Translations under genes and position numbers: made by a program
NCBI GenBank assembly: GCA_041501225.1
Contig: JBGQNR010000087.1
Location: 1 to 22,481 of the forward strand
Reading direction: 5' to 3'
Length of the DNA stretch: 22,481 bases
Origin: JAFNAG01 sp041501225
GTDB taxonomy: Bacteria > Acidobacteriota > UBA6911
The notes under the pieces: generated by a model
Databases searched by the model: none
What the model was told of the DNA's origin: nothing
The model's input: the letters and a program-made list of their open reading frames with translations, nothing else
In this document: one piece after another, positions 7,326 to 15,099 of the stretch
Position numbering within the stretch: the first letter of the stretch is position 1
How the letters are laid out: each line of letters opens with the position of its first letter

Positions 7326-8177
7326 GTGACCTCTCATTGGAAGGCAGCCGGCCGGTTTGCTCGCCGGCACTGGGTAATCCTGGTTTTTCTGTGCGGCATC
7401 CTGCTGCCGGCAATGACTACAAACGTGCTCGAACGGATGTTCGTCTATTTTCCTGCGCAGGAGCTCGAGGGAAATCCCTCGTCACTCGGCCTCGAGTACC
7501 AGGACTTGGAAATCGTCGCCGAAGACGGGGTGAGGCTGCATGGATGGTTCGTCCCGCGGCCCGGAGCGCAGTATACGCTCCTGATTTTTCATGGCAACGC
7601 AGGCAACGTCAGCCATCGGCTCGGCTGGATCCGATTGCTCCGTGAGCTGAACACCCACGTGATGATCATCGACTACCGAGGTTACGGAAAGAGTGAGGGA
7701 AAACCATTTGAGAAGGGGCTCTACCTTGATGCCCTGGCTGCTTACGGGTGGTGGAAGAGAGAGCGGGCGGCCGACAAGAGCAAGCTGGTCCTGATTGGGG
7801 AATCATTGGGCGGAGCCGTCGCCGTAGACCTCGCTGCCAGGGTGCCCGTGAACGGGATTGTGCTGCAGGCGACCTTCACGACGGCATGGGACATGGCGAA
7901 GGCCGTCATGCCGATCGGACTGCTGCAGCCACTCACAGGTGTAAGGTTTGATTCCGCGTCAAAGATACCAGGGATCGGCTGCCCCAAGCTCTTCATCCAT
8001 GGCAATCGGGATGAGATTGTCCCGTTCCGGCTCGGCAGGAGGCTCTACGAGCTTGCCGCACCGCCGAAGGAATTCTACGAGGTTCCCGGCGCAGGCCACA
8101 ACGACCTCATCGACACGGCAGGCATTGAATACCTCAATCGTCTGCGGTCTTTCCTGGAGAGGATCGGTCCGAGATGA
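7326..8177 (+). CDS. Membrane-anchored alpha/beta hydrolase (BEM46/ABHD13-like)
   Basis: This is a 283-residue protein with a GTG start. An N-terminal hydrophobic helix (about 15-31) anchors it, leaving the hydrolase domain outside the cytoplasm. Visible features: FHGNAGNVSHR (88-98, oxyanion region), DYRGYGKSEG (116-125), the nucleophile elbow GESLGG with Ser160, Asp229 in HGNRDEIVP, and His258 in GAGHNDL, giving a complete catalytic triad. This family covers serine esterases, thioesterases and lipases of unknown substrate. No ribosome binding site precedes the GTG. A possible -10 (TACAAT, 7312-7317) and -35 (TTGCCT, 7287-7292, long 19-nt spacing) would put the transcript start close to the GTG, so a leaderless mRNA is possible. 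It is a single transcription unit, convergent with the discoidin-like gene. Confidence 0.87.
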   Translation: MTSHWKAAGRFARRHWVILVFLCGILLPAMTTNVLERMFVYFPAQELEGNPSSLGLEYQDLEIVAEDGVRLHGWFVPRPGAQYTLLIFHGNAGNVSHRLGWIRLLRELNTHVMIIDYRGYGKSEGKPFEKGLYLDALAAYGWWKRERAADKSKLVLIGESLGGAVAVDLAARVPVNGIVLQATFTTAWDMAKAVMPIGLLQPLTGVRFDSASKIPGIGCPKLFIHGNRDEIVPFRLGRRLYELAAPPKEFYEVPGAGHNDLIDTAGIEYLNRLRSFLERIGPR

Positions 8178-8323
8178 ATGAAAATTCGTGCCTGGTAACG
8201 GCAGGGAGCCCATTTTCCCGAGGGGCGGCTGTTCCGGCTTTCCGCTGTTCCCTCAACTTCCCCGAAGGCCGTTTTTGAACTGCCCACGCACAGGCCAACG
8301 CTTGCGTTCCGCACCCGCAATCC

Positions 8324-9007
8324 TTACTTGGCCGGACGGCCGTACACTTCCACCTCGATATAGTTGTTTAAAGCATCGACGTTATTACCGTTGCTGTACA
8401 GCCGCACGTAGCGCGCACGGGCTCCCTTCGCGTCGATCAGCTTGCCTTGGAAATATTCAACATAGTTCAAGTCCTTGCCGACGCCTGTCTTGGTTTTGTT
8501 TTCCAGGTCGTTGCTGAAGATGGTTTGAACGTTTTTTGTGAATCCCGCATCGTCGGCTATCTGCGCGACCGTGCAGAAGTAGGCCCGGGGAGCGTAAAAA
8601 TGCCAAACCACAACTGCGTATATTTCATTCACCGCGCCGAGATCGATCGTGATAAATTGGACTCCGCGTGACAATTCCACGAAATTGTCAGCGGCCTGTG
8701 TCTTGTCCCCATCGGTAATCATCTCGAGGTCCTCGGCCGGGGCATCTTTGTCGCTGCTGGTAACCTTCTTGCCCCTGGAAACATTCACAACCCCAGCGGG
8801 GACGAGAAAGGGACCCCGTTTGGCGTACTTTTCCAGGTTTGTCACCTTAAGATTCTGAGGGGTACCCTCATAGCCCGGTTGCGGTAACTCAAGGGGAATC
8901 GGGACCAGTTTTTGCTCCTGCGCAAACATCCCCGCTGCCGCCAGGCAGAAGAGGAAGAATGGGACGATCAAGCACCGCGTCAGGTTTCTTGTACTCTTTA
9001 TAATCAT
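8324..9007 (-). CDS. Secreted discoidin (F5/8 type C)-like domain protein
   Basis: The ATG at 9007 was chosen because GAGGA stands just before it (GAGGATCCAAATG). The open frame extends to 9088 but without a better start. The 227-residue product begins with a clear signal peptide (SRNLTR-type basic end replaced here by KSTRNLTR, hydrophobic core 12-26, cleavage near FAQ at 28-30). The mature part from about residue 75 has features of the discoidin jelly-roll: NVSRGKKVTSSD, MITDGD, ITIDLGAVNEIYAVVVWH, RYVRLYSNG and IEVEVYG at the end. Such domains bind carbohydrate or surfaces. No catalytic module is attached, so this is probably a stand-alone exported binding protein. It is followed 147 nt away by the convergent hydrolase gene. 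Confidence 0.8.
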   Translation of the reverse strand: MIIKSTRNLTRCLIVPFFLFCLAAAGMFAQEQKLVPIPLELPQPGYEGTPQNLKVTNLEKYAKRGPFLVPAGVVNVSRGKKVTSSDKDAPAEDLEMITDGDKTQAADNFVELSRGVQFITIDLGAVNEIYAVVVWHFYAPRAYFCTVAQIADDAGFTKNVQTIFSNDLENKTKTGVGKDLNYVEYFQGKLIDAKGARARYVRLYSNGNNVDALNNYIEVEVYGRPAK

Positions 9008-9175
9008 TTGGATCCTCATCTTGTCACTATAGTACCAGAACAAAAGGGTTGTTTTGCACGCCGGAGAATTCCGCCGGTCGCGGTCCACTTGAGTGGAGGA
9101 AACCGCCTTCCAATGATGGGGTCGCCCGGCCGGGTATTCGTGCAGTCATTCAGCTATTTTCGTTATGTTTCCTAC

Positions 9176-10177
9176 TCATTTTCTCTCGAAAGCCGCGTCA
9201 AAGGCAACGGCGCTCGGCTTGAAGTTGAGTTTCTTTACGAACGCGCAGGCTTCGGTGGCCCCGTATTCGCGATTCATGCGGCAGTCCTCCCACTCCACGC
9301 TGAGGGGGCCGGTGTAGCCAATGTCGTTGAGAGCCACGATGATCTCTTCAAGTTTAATATCGCCGTGGCCGAGGCTGCGGAAGTCCCAATAGCGCCTCGG
9401 GTCTCCAAAGTCGATGTGACCTCCAAACACGCCGACGCTGCCATCACCATGCCCCCACCACGCGTCTTTCATATGCGTGTGATAGATGCGATCGGCGAAC
9501 GTGCGGATGAACTTGGCGCAGGACACGCCTTGGTAGCCAAGGTGAGACGGGTCAAAGTTGAATCCGAACTCCTTGCGATGGCCGATGGCAGCCAAGGTGC
9601 GTTGTGCGCTCGCCAGGTCGAACGCGATCTCTGTCGGATGCACTTCGAGCGCGAATCGAACGTCGCACTTCTGGAATTCGTCAAGGATGGGGTTCCACAT
9701 GCGTCTGAATAGCTCGTAGCCATCATCAATCATCTGCCGGCTGACCGGCGGGAACGAATATAAAAGATGCCATATCGAGCTGCCGGTAAAACCGTTCACG
9801 ACTTTCACTCCGAGGTTTTTGGCGGCATGGGCGGCACTCATCATGTGCTCCTGTGCGCGCTTGCGAACGCCATCTTGCTTGCCGTCTCCCCAGATGTCCG
9901 CGGGGAGAATGGATTTGTGACGTTCGTCGATATTATCGCACACCGCCTGGCCGACGAGGTGATTGCTGATGGCCCATGTCTTGAGGCCGTGCCGTGTGAG
10001 GATTTCGTGCCGGGAGTCGCAGTAGGCTTTGTCCTTGGCGTCCTGGCGGACATCGAAATGATCCCCCCAGCAGGCAAGCTCAAGTCCATCGAAGCCGAAG
10101 CCCCGGGCTTTCCCGGCGAGTGTTTCAAGAGGCAGATCGGCCCATTGTCCGGTGAAGAGTGTGACGGGTCTGGTCAT
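9176..10177 (-). CDS. Sugar phosphate isomerase/epimerase (xylose isomerase-like TIM barrel)
   Basis: The start at 10177 (MTRPVTLFTGQW) is supported by GGAGA eight nt upstream; the open frame reaches 10273 without family similarity. The 333-residue product fits AP_endonuc_2/xylose isomerase-like TIM barrels. Likely metal-binding residues are Glu178 (LEVHPTEIAF), Asp209/His212 (NFDPSHLGYQG), His235 (HTHMKDAW) and Glu296 (SVEWED). Members isomerise or epimerise sugars, including inosose and 3-keto-sugar intermediates, in the cytoplasm. The gene lies 31 nt downstream of a Gfo/Idh leader stub on the same strand, so both are likely co-transcribed. Gfo/Idh dehydrogenases and such TIM barrels are common partners. 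The substrate is unknown. Confidence 0.88.
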   Translation of the reverse strand: MTRPVTLFTGQWADLPLETLAGKARGFGFDGLELACWGDHFDVRQDAKDKAYCDSRHEILTRHGLKTWAISNHLVGQAVCDNIDERHKSILPADIWGDGKQDGVRKRAQEHMMSAAHAAKNLGVKVVNGFTGSSIWHLLYSFPPVSRQMIDDGYELFRRMWNPILDEFQKCDVRFALEVHPTEIAFDLASAQRTLAAIGHRKEFGFNFDPSHLGYQGVSCAKFIRTFADRIYHTHMKDAWWGHGDGSVGVFGGHIDFGDPRRYWDFRSLGHGDIKLEEIIVALNDIGYTGPLSVEWEDCRMNREYGATEACAFVKKLNFKPSAVAFDAAFERK

Positions 10178-10208
10178 GGATGCAGTCTCCGGTTCTGGTT
10201 GAGGCAAA

Positions 10209-10418
10209 TCAACCGTTGTTGGATTTCCTTGCCGAAGCCATGGTTGCCGTTTTCGCCAGCCGGGCATTTTCATAATCAGCCTGCTTTTTCACGGCATAAC
10301 CTAAAAAGCCAGGTACAGGAACCGTGGATAGTCCCTGCAGAATATCCCGCCGTCCAATCGCCTTGCCCGGTTCCTTCCCGGAAGCATCCTGCTTACCATT
10401 ATTGTCCTGTTCGCTCAT
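10209..10418 (-). pseudogene. N-terminal stub of a Tat-exported Gfo/Idh/MocA-type oxidoreductase
   Basis: This 69-residue frame has a strong ribosome binding site (AGGAGG, seven nt before the ATG). The sequence reads as a polar N-end, then RRDILQGLSTVPVPGFLGYAV (23-43), which resembles the atypical Tat-like leader of Gfo/Idh oxidoreductases found in Bacteroidota and Acidobacteriota. In those proteins the Rossmann domain with its GxGxxG motif follows. Here the frame stops after a further 26 residues, and the TIM-barrel isomerase starts 31 nt later, so the whole catalytic body is absent. It is read as an internally deleted gene whose first part is still translatable. A genuine small exported protein is the alternative. 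Confidence 0.6.
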
Positions 10419-10708
10419 CCAATGTCCTCCTGTAGATCATGCTGCGGTGGCGCACTTCTTTCCGGTTACACCGGTATCTGCGGCGAAAGCACCAAGGGCG
10501 CCACGCTCTTTCCCCGATGATTGCTGAATCTCACCGGCCGGGAACATCTCCGGCACTACGTGATCGTCTGTCCTTTAACACTTCCCGCGATATCGGGGCC
10601 GGCGCGATCCCGTCCGCAGTTTCCATGGAGCCTCGTCGACTCCGGGCTCGATGCCTCTCGCGATCATGCAAAACTCGCGATTCGGCGGCAGACCAGCGCA
10701 CGATGTGC

Positions 10709-10867
10709 TTTGACGATTTCGAGTATTATCACGATTCTCGCTGTCATCTCGGACTGAACAAGGATTCACCAGAAACCAGAGAAGTGCAATTACCCGATAA
10801 AGGCATGGTTGTCGAGATTCCCAAAATAGGCGGGCTTCATCATCGTCACGAGCGACGCGTAGCCTGA
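10709..10867 (+). pseudogene. C-terminal fragment of an integrase-core (IS3/IS481-like) transposase
   Basis: The translation from 10709 contains YYHDSRCHLGLNKDSPETR followed by VVEIPKIGGLHHRHERR and a stop. This matches the characteristic end of rve-type DDE integrases (YYHxxRxHxxLxxDxPxxR, then GGLHHxYxR). The catalytic DDE region is not recognisable upstream. A possible frameshifted piece, GREHLRHYVIV at about 10540-10570, could correspond to the RRECLDHVIV segment. No terminal inverted repeats were found. The element is dead and decayed. The rest of the 10419-10708 stretch holds no gene I can support. Confidence 0.65.
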
Positions 10868-11042
10868 CCGTGTGCTTTTTGTTCCCTGTCAAACGAATCC
10901 ACACTCAGGATCGATATGCCGAGGTCTCCCGGCACGCTTGATCACTGTTTCACAATTCGATCCTATCTGCTGTAGGTTTGAGTCCATCTTGGAATCCCGA
11001 TATGCCCCTGTATGCCGTGTGGGAGGTCATGACTCCCTTGGA

Positions 11043-11398
11043 TTGATTTATTGGTAAGCGCACCCAGGTGCGCCGTGTTTCCGTGGCAGACTCCGAGTCC
11101 TGGGCGGCGTGGTCAGGGCCCTCAAGCGCAGCTCTGGAGGTTACTCTTGGCCGGTTGCAATAGGCGCCATAGGAGCGTCGGGTGTGCCGCCCGGGCTCGG
11201 GAATATGCGCCGTGATCCGATGAATCCATTCCGGTGGGTCGAGGACGAGCACAGTTGCGCCTGTGCGCGGGCCGGGCGCTGTTTCAGTCCCAGGGTCCCG
11301 TCCGGTCGTTTCTGCAGGGAGTATATGGCCTTGGCCGGACGAGCGATATAGCGGGCCTGCGACTCCAATGACTCTATGGCCTCGGATTCGACGGGCGG
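11043..11398 (-). pseudogene. Decayed IS91-family (Y-type) transposase fragment
   Basis: Two minus-strand frames carry consecutive pieces of one protein. The first (about 11398-11270) reads LESQARYIARPAKAIYSLQK. The second, shifted in frame (11252 downward), reads VLDPPEWIHRITAHIPEPGR then RRSYGAYCNRPR and later RRTWVRLPINQ. These resemble the C-terminal part of IS91 transposases (ARYxxRPxxAxxRL, DPLEWxxRxxxHIPxPxxHxxRxYGxYxNRxR, RxxWARLI). The N-terminal HUH and tyrosine region is absent and at least one frameshift is present. The flanks 10868-11042 and 11399-11490 show nothing else identifiable. Confidence 0.65.
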
Positions 11399-11497
11399 TC
11401 CGGCGAACACAGAAAAGACGAAAATTTCACCATACTCTGGCGCGCGGCGAAATAGATCCTCTCTATCCGAATCCGCCTTATATTCCGGGCTTGAATC

Positions 11498-11548
11498 GGA
11501 ATCGGTATCGCGATCGGTTCAGACGCCGATTCCGATAGCGACTCCGAG
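11498..11548. repeat. Weak inverted repeat of degenerate GAATCG/GTATCG hexamers
   Basis: CGGAATCGGTATCGCGATCG (11498-11517) and the reverse complement of 11529-11548 agree at about 16 of 20 positions. The arms are made of hexamers of the form NATCGN. It lies 70 nt beyond the acetamidase stop. Confidence 0.4.
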
Positions 11549-11617
11549 AAGCATCAGGCTGCAATCAACGGAGCCCGAGGATTTTCCCAACCCGCGTATG
11601 GGACGCCCACTTTTCGC

Positions 11618-12649
11618 TCACTTGAAGATACTCTTGGGAATCTTCACGTGAACTCCGAGGTTCGGCTTATCCACCAACTGGGTGATAGCCACGTCCCCGA
11701 TCATGCTGACGACCTGATAGGCCTGATGTTTGGTCAGCCCCTTGGTGCTTGCGAGGAAATCGATCATCTCCTGGATCGCGATCTTCGTGGCAGTGGCCAG
11801 GTCCGGATCGGTCGCCATGCTTATGAAGTGCGTTGCCGTCTCTGCCCGAGGCCAGGTGAGCTTCATGTCCTTTCGGACCGTGAGTTGAATGCGGCCGCGC
11901 AGGGAGGTCTCGATGGCCGTCTGATCGACCTCGCCGTCGCCCTGCGCCGCATGTCCATCGCCGACCTCGAACAAGGCTCCCGGCACGAACACCGGAATGT
12001 AGAGTGTCGAACCCGCGGTGAGATCCTTGAGGTCGATATTGCCGGCATGCTTGCTCGGCGGAGTGCTGCTCACCCGGCCCAGTTCATGGGCCGGCGCCAC
12101 TCCCATGCTGCCGAAAAACGGCCGCAACGGAATGACGATTCCGGGGAACAGTTGCGCCGTCATGGTGTTCCTGTCGAGTTGAATGATCTTCGAGCCTGCG
12201 GAGCGGTCACAGTTTTCCGGGACGAAGCCACTGCAGCCGTTGTACCCGTAGTCGATCGGAAGATCGATCGAGAGGATCCTCACTTCGAGCGTATCGCCCG
12301 GCGCCGCGCCTTCGACGTACACCGGGCCGGTAAGAATGTGACCACCCGGTCCGCGCTTCTCTCCCGTTACTTCCGTAACGACCGCCCTCAGCGAATCCTG
12401 AATCTTGTTGTCCGGGACGCCCGCCCTGGTGAGGCCCGAGGGACTGTTGGTCAGCAAAGTGTCGACGTCGATAATATCGCCCGACGCGATCCTGAGCGCA
12501 GGCTTCGCCTCCGACCAGTAATAGCCATAGGCGACGGTCGCCGGAGTAGCCTCCAGCCTATGGGTCTTCGGCGCCGGCGTCTGGCCGGCGACAGAGAGGG
12601 CCCAAAACCTAAGTAGAGTCATACTCGCCAAAATGTAGCTACGACGCAT
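11618..12649 (-). CDS. Secreted acetamidase/formamidase family protein
   Basis: The 343-residue product starts at the ATG at 12649, preceded by GAGGT at about eight nt. Residues 1-22 form a signal peptide ending near VAGQT, so the enzyme is exported. The body matches the FmdA/AmdA family: LTGPVYVEGAAPGDTLEVRI (106-125) and the diagnostic GDGHAAQGDGE (230-240), which contributes to the metal/active-site region. Known members hydrolyse formamide, acetamide and short amides to ammonia and the acid. Exported homologues are common in Acidobacteriota and their substrates are largely unknown. The stretch IDYGYNGCSGFVPENC (132-147) contains two cysteines that could pair outside the cytoplasm. The AKR gene upstream is co-directional (143-nt gap), so co-transcription is possible but not shown. 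Confidence 0.9.
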   Translation of the reverse strand: MRRSYILASMTLLRFWALSVAGQTPAPKTHRLEATPATVAYGYYWSEAKPALRIASGDIIDVDTLLTNSPSGLTRAGVPDNKIQDSLRAVVTEVTGEKRGPGGHILTGPVYVEGAAPGDTLEVRILSIDLPIDYGYNGCSGFVPENCDRSAGSKIIQLDRNTMTAQLFPGIVIPLRPFFGSMGVAPAHELGRVSSTPPSKHAGNIDLKDLTAGSTLYIPVFVPGALFEVGDGHAAQGDGEVDQTAIETSLRGRIQLTVRKDMKLTWPRAETATHFISMATDPDLATATKIAIQEMIDFLASTKGLTKHQAYQVVSMIGDVAITQLVDKPNLGVHVKIPKSIFK

Positions 12650-12792
12650 GCAGGTACCTCATAGATTGATAAAGCAAATGCGTATTTCCACTCCGATCTG
12701 CGGAGATCCGAAGCAGGCCATCGAAAAAAGCACCACCGCAACGATGAGCTTGCATGATCCGACATTCATAAATCCTCCCGTCCCATGATTCT

Positions 12793-13593
12793 TCAAGGCC
12801 GGTGGTGGACGGCGTCGCCGATGCGGCGCATCCAGGCCATTTCATCTGCGCTCAACGGTCCGCGATCAAGCGCGGAAAGCCCTTCCTTCATCTGTTCCAC
12901 ATTAGCGGGGCCCGACATGCATAGATCTATTTGCGGCTGGGAGAGGACGAATCGGTAACAGTCGCTGGCGCGCGGCACGGCTTCTCCTTGTGGGATCTTC
13001 TTCGGGTCAACCAGCTGTCCCCAGCGCGTGGCCGTGTAGGCGACGGTCCCGGGCCGATTTGGTACTTCCAGGTGAGGCAGGATCTCAGTCTCCGCGCCGC
13101 GATGGGCCGCGCTGTAGCGGAACATCACCATATCGAAGATGCCGTCGTTGACATATTGGCGGAAGGTCGACCGCTTGTGACAGGATACGCTGATGAAACG
13201 GGCCTTGCCCTGATCCCGTAGCCGGAGCGCCGCGTCCATGATCCGGCGCGATGGGGGTCGGCTGTGGAATCCGAGGAGAAAAATGTCGGCGTGATCGAGC
13301 TTCAATCGTCCCAAAGCCCGCTCCAGGCTGGAGGTCAGCATGCCAACCAGGCGGGCATAGGATTGAATGACGACCACTAACTCTTCCCGCTTGCGCTGCG
13401 CAAGTCGGCGGATCCCCTCGCCGAAACTCTCCTTGCGCAAGGTTCCCCAATAGAAATAGTTGATTCCGTATTCTTCGTAGGCTTCTTGAAGGCCATCGGC
13501 GCCGAGTCCGTAGGATGAGGCCAGGCCGATCCGGCTGACCTGCAGTCCGGTTTTCCCCAGCGCCACGCGGGTGCGCCAGTCAGTGTTTTGCAT
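12793..13593 (-). CDS. Divergent aldo/keto reductase-fold protein
   Basis: This 266-residue protein has the AKR layout: LGKTGLQVSRIGLASSYGLG (12-31), a GINYFYWG segment (43-50), LERALGRLKLDHADIFLLGFH (90-110), a GKARFISVSCH strand (129-139), and a C-terminal substrate/cofactor half. The canonical tetrad is Asp, Tyr, Lys, His. Here the Asp position in GINFFDTA is Tyr48, no clear Tyr stands five residues on, and the Lys strand reads VVVIQSYAR with no Lys. Only His110 is obvious. It is also shorter than typical members (about 300 or more). It may be a redox-inactive or mechanistically altered AKR. The fold call is firm; the activity is not. Confidence 0.78.
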   Translation of the reverse strand: MQNTDWRTRVALGKTGLQVSRIGLASSYGLGADGLQEAYEEYGINYFYWGTLRKESFGEGIRRLAQRKREELVVVIQSYARLVGMLTSSLERALGRLKLDHADIFLLGFHSRPPSRRIMDAALRLRDQGKARFISVSCHKRSTFRQYVNDGIFDMVMFRYSAAHRGAETEILPHLEVPNRPGTVAYTATRWGQLVDPKKIPQGEAVPRASDCYRFVLSQPQIDLCMSGPANVEQMKEGLSALDRGPLSADEMAWMRRIGDAVHHRP

Positions 13594-13634
13594 GGGTCAT
13601 ATCCTATCAGAGCAGGCTGCAACCTGGGAACAGG

Positions 13635-13925
13635 AACCATGAAATCCATCGGGCTGCTGGAGATCCTGCATGGATTTGCTTTCCAGCCGGGCAGCAAGGC
13701 GCGCAGGCGATATCCATTCATCCGATAGGCAACGAGCGGCACGATCAGCAGCAGCCCGATCTTGAATGGGATCGAGTACCAGAAGTCCTGAGTAAAATCG
13801 GCAGCGCCGAGCAATGGCAAAGGAAAGGATCGGATCACCAGTCCTGTTGCCGTCGCTGCGATCACATAAAACAGTGCATAGCCGATGGACCATGCCGCTT
13901 CACGCTCGGGAGCGCGAATGGCCAT
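13635..13925 (-). pseudogene. Truncated CPBP-like intramembrane protein, N-terminal fragment
   Basis: From the ATG at 13925 the frame encodes two good membrane helices: about 12-32 (SIGYALFYVIAATATGLVIR) and about 49-66 (WYSIPFKIGLLLIVPLVA). YRMNGYRLRALLPGWK follows. This resembles the N-terminal section of CPBP-family intramembrane proteases in related bacteria, although the catalytic motifs (EExxxR, FxxxH) would lie further on. The recognisable part stops at about residue 85, and the frame then runs in non-family sequence to 13377, overlapping the start of the AKR gene in another frame. It is interpreted as a gene cut off by deletion. The family assignment is tentative. Confidence 0.5.
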
Positions 13926-14194
13926 TTGAGAGGCCGGAACCCGCTGTCGAAATAACCAGATATAGAATCTTTTATGGCTGCGCAATTCTCGCTCCTGTAA
14001 GATGTCTCGTACGTTTTTAGAGATCAAGATGTTCGCTTTAAAGGTTGGGCAGAAGCAGAAATAGCCTTTACAATGCGTCAGTTCACGCGATACATACAAG
14101 ACATTCGAGATCGATCTCTTGCCTTTTCATCAAGGAGATCACTTGAATCGGACTTCAGCCAAAGGAACAAACCAGGATGCCGATAGGAGGAGTG

Positions 14195-14680
14195 ATGACC
14201 AACCTCGAGTTCTGTGTCGCTCGTCGCAAGGCCGAAAGGACCGCTTTTGTCCGCGTCCTCAAGGCAATTCCCAAGGAGCGGCTCGATTACCGCCCCGATC
14301 CGAAGGCCCGCACCGCAATCGAACTGGCCTGGCTACTCGCGATCGAAGAGGCGGCGCTCGTCAGCCTTATCAAAGACGGAGTCGTCGAATGGAAAGAGTC
14401 GACCCCGCCGGATGACATCGAGAAGGTCGTGGCCGCGTTCGAACATTCGTCGGCCGAGGTCAACGAGCGAATGGAGCGCATGGATGAAGCGGCATGGAAT
14501 AAAAAAGTCCGCTTTCTGATGGGTAACGGCGGCACGTGGGAAGATACCCTCGGCCAAATGGTCTGGGGATTCCTGTTTGACGCCATTCACCATCGGGGTC
14601 AACTCAGCACGTACCTGCGCCCGATGGGGGGTAAGGTGCCATCAATCTATGGCCCCTCAGCCGACGACCCTGGGATGTAG
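14195..14680 (+). CDS. DinB-like four-helix-bundle protein
   Basis: The ATG at 14195 is preferred because AGGAGG lies just ahead of it; an in-frame ATG at 14177 would add six residues. The 161-residue product has the DinB/YfiT four-helix pattern: RRKAERTAFVRVLKAIPKE, a P-rich connector (DYRPDPKAR), AIELAWLLAIEEAALVS, and a terminal FDAIHHRGQLSTYLRPMG. Family members bind a divalent metal through three His and act in DNA-damage responses or as thiol-dependent S-transferases. The terminal HH is present. The first helix-2 His usually seen in this family appears replaced (WLLAIEEA), so metal binding is uncertain. It is monocistronic, with convergent neighbours. Confidence 0.78.
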   Translation: MTNLEFCVARRKAERTAFVRVLKAIPKERLDYRPDPKARTAIELAWLLAIEEAALVSLIKDGVVEWKESTPPDDIEKVVAAFEHSSAEVNERMERMDEAAWNKKVRFLMGNGGTWEDTLGQMVWGFLFDAIHHRGQLSTYLRPMGGKVPSIYGPSADDPGM

Positions 14681-14765
14681 TCGAGTTCCGGGGACAGGAT
14701 CCGGTGAATCCCGAGTCCGTAGCCGGGGCGGCCTCCTGCATTGAGCCTGCATTCGGGATAATGGG

Positions 14766-14824
14766 CTCACGCGCAGATGCGGAGAATGGAGAGAACAACC
14801 TCTTTCTCCGCGCTTCCGCGTGAG
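14766..14824. repeat. 59-bp palindrome with two paired 8-nt stems
   Basis: CTCACGCG (14766-14773) pairs with CGCGTGAG (14817-14824), and GCGGAGAA (14779-14786) pairs with TTCTCCGC (14804-14811). The internal loops are 5 nt on each side and the apical loop is 17 nt. It lies 86 nt after the DinB stop in a gap with no gene (14681-15099). Confidence 0.7.
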
Positions 14825-14847
14825 GCTTTAGCAGACGAGTAGGTGCG

Positions 14848-14953
14848 CCGAGCTGGTGTCAGGCCCGGGGAATTTATTTTTGTCTGCGAGCTTCAAAGGT
14901 GCCATCACGAGCAGGAACAAAAGTGAGTTTTCCAGGCCTGACACCAGGCTCGG
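14848..14953. repeat. 106-bp inverted-repeat element with 24-25-nt arms
   Basis: The left arm (14848-14871) is CCGAG-CTGGTGTCAGGCC, and the right arm (14929-14953) is its reverse complement with one extra base and two or three changes. The loop of about 57 nt holds no recognisable gene. It lies 23 nt from the previous palindrome, in the gap between convergent genes, and resembles a small non-autonomous element. Confidence 0.7.
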
Positions 14954-15099
14954 ATCGATCGACAGACAACCGCGGCACGCCACGGCAAGCCATTGACCTC
15001 CTGCGGCATCATGCCGCAACAGATCTGACTGGCGAGCCGGCATTTGCGCCAACTATTTTTCGCGCCCGCATGCCCGATAGGGTGAACGCCGAGCGCGGA

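Noticed and set aside
11648..12616. 322-residue plus-strand open frame opposite the acetamidase gene
   Set aside because: It covers a well-supported acetamidase on the other strand and shows no family motif, so it is an antisense shadow.
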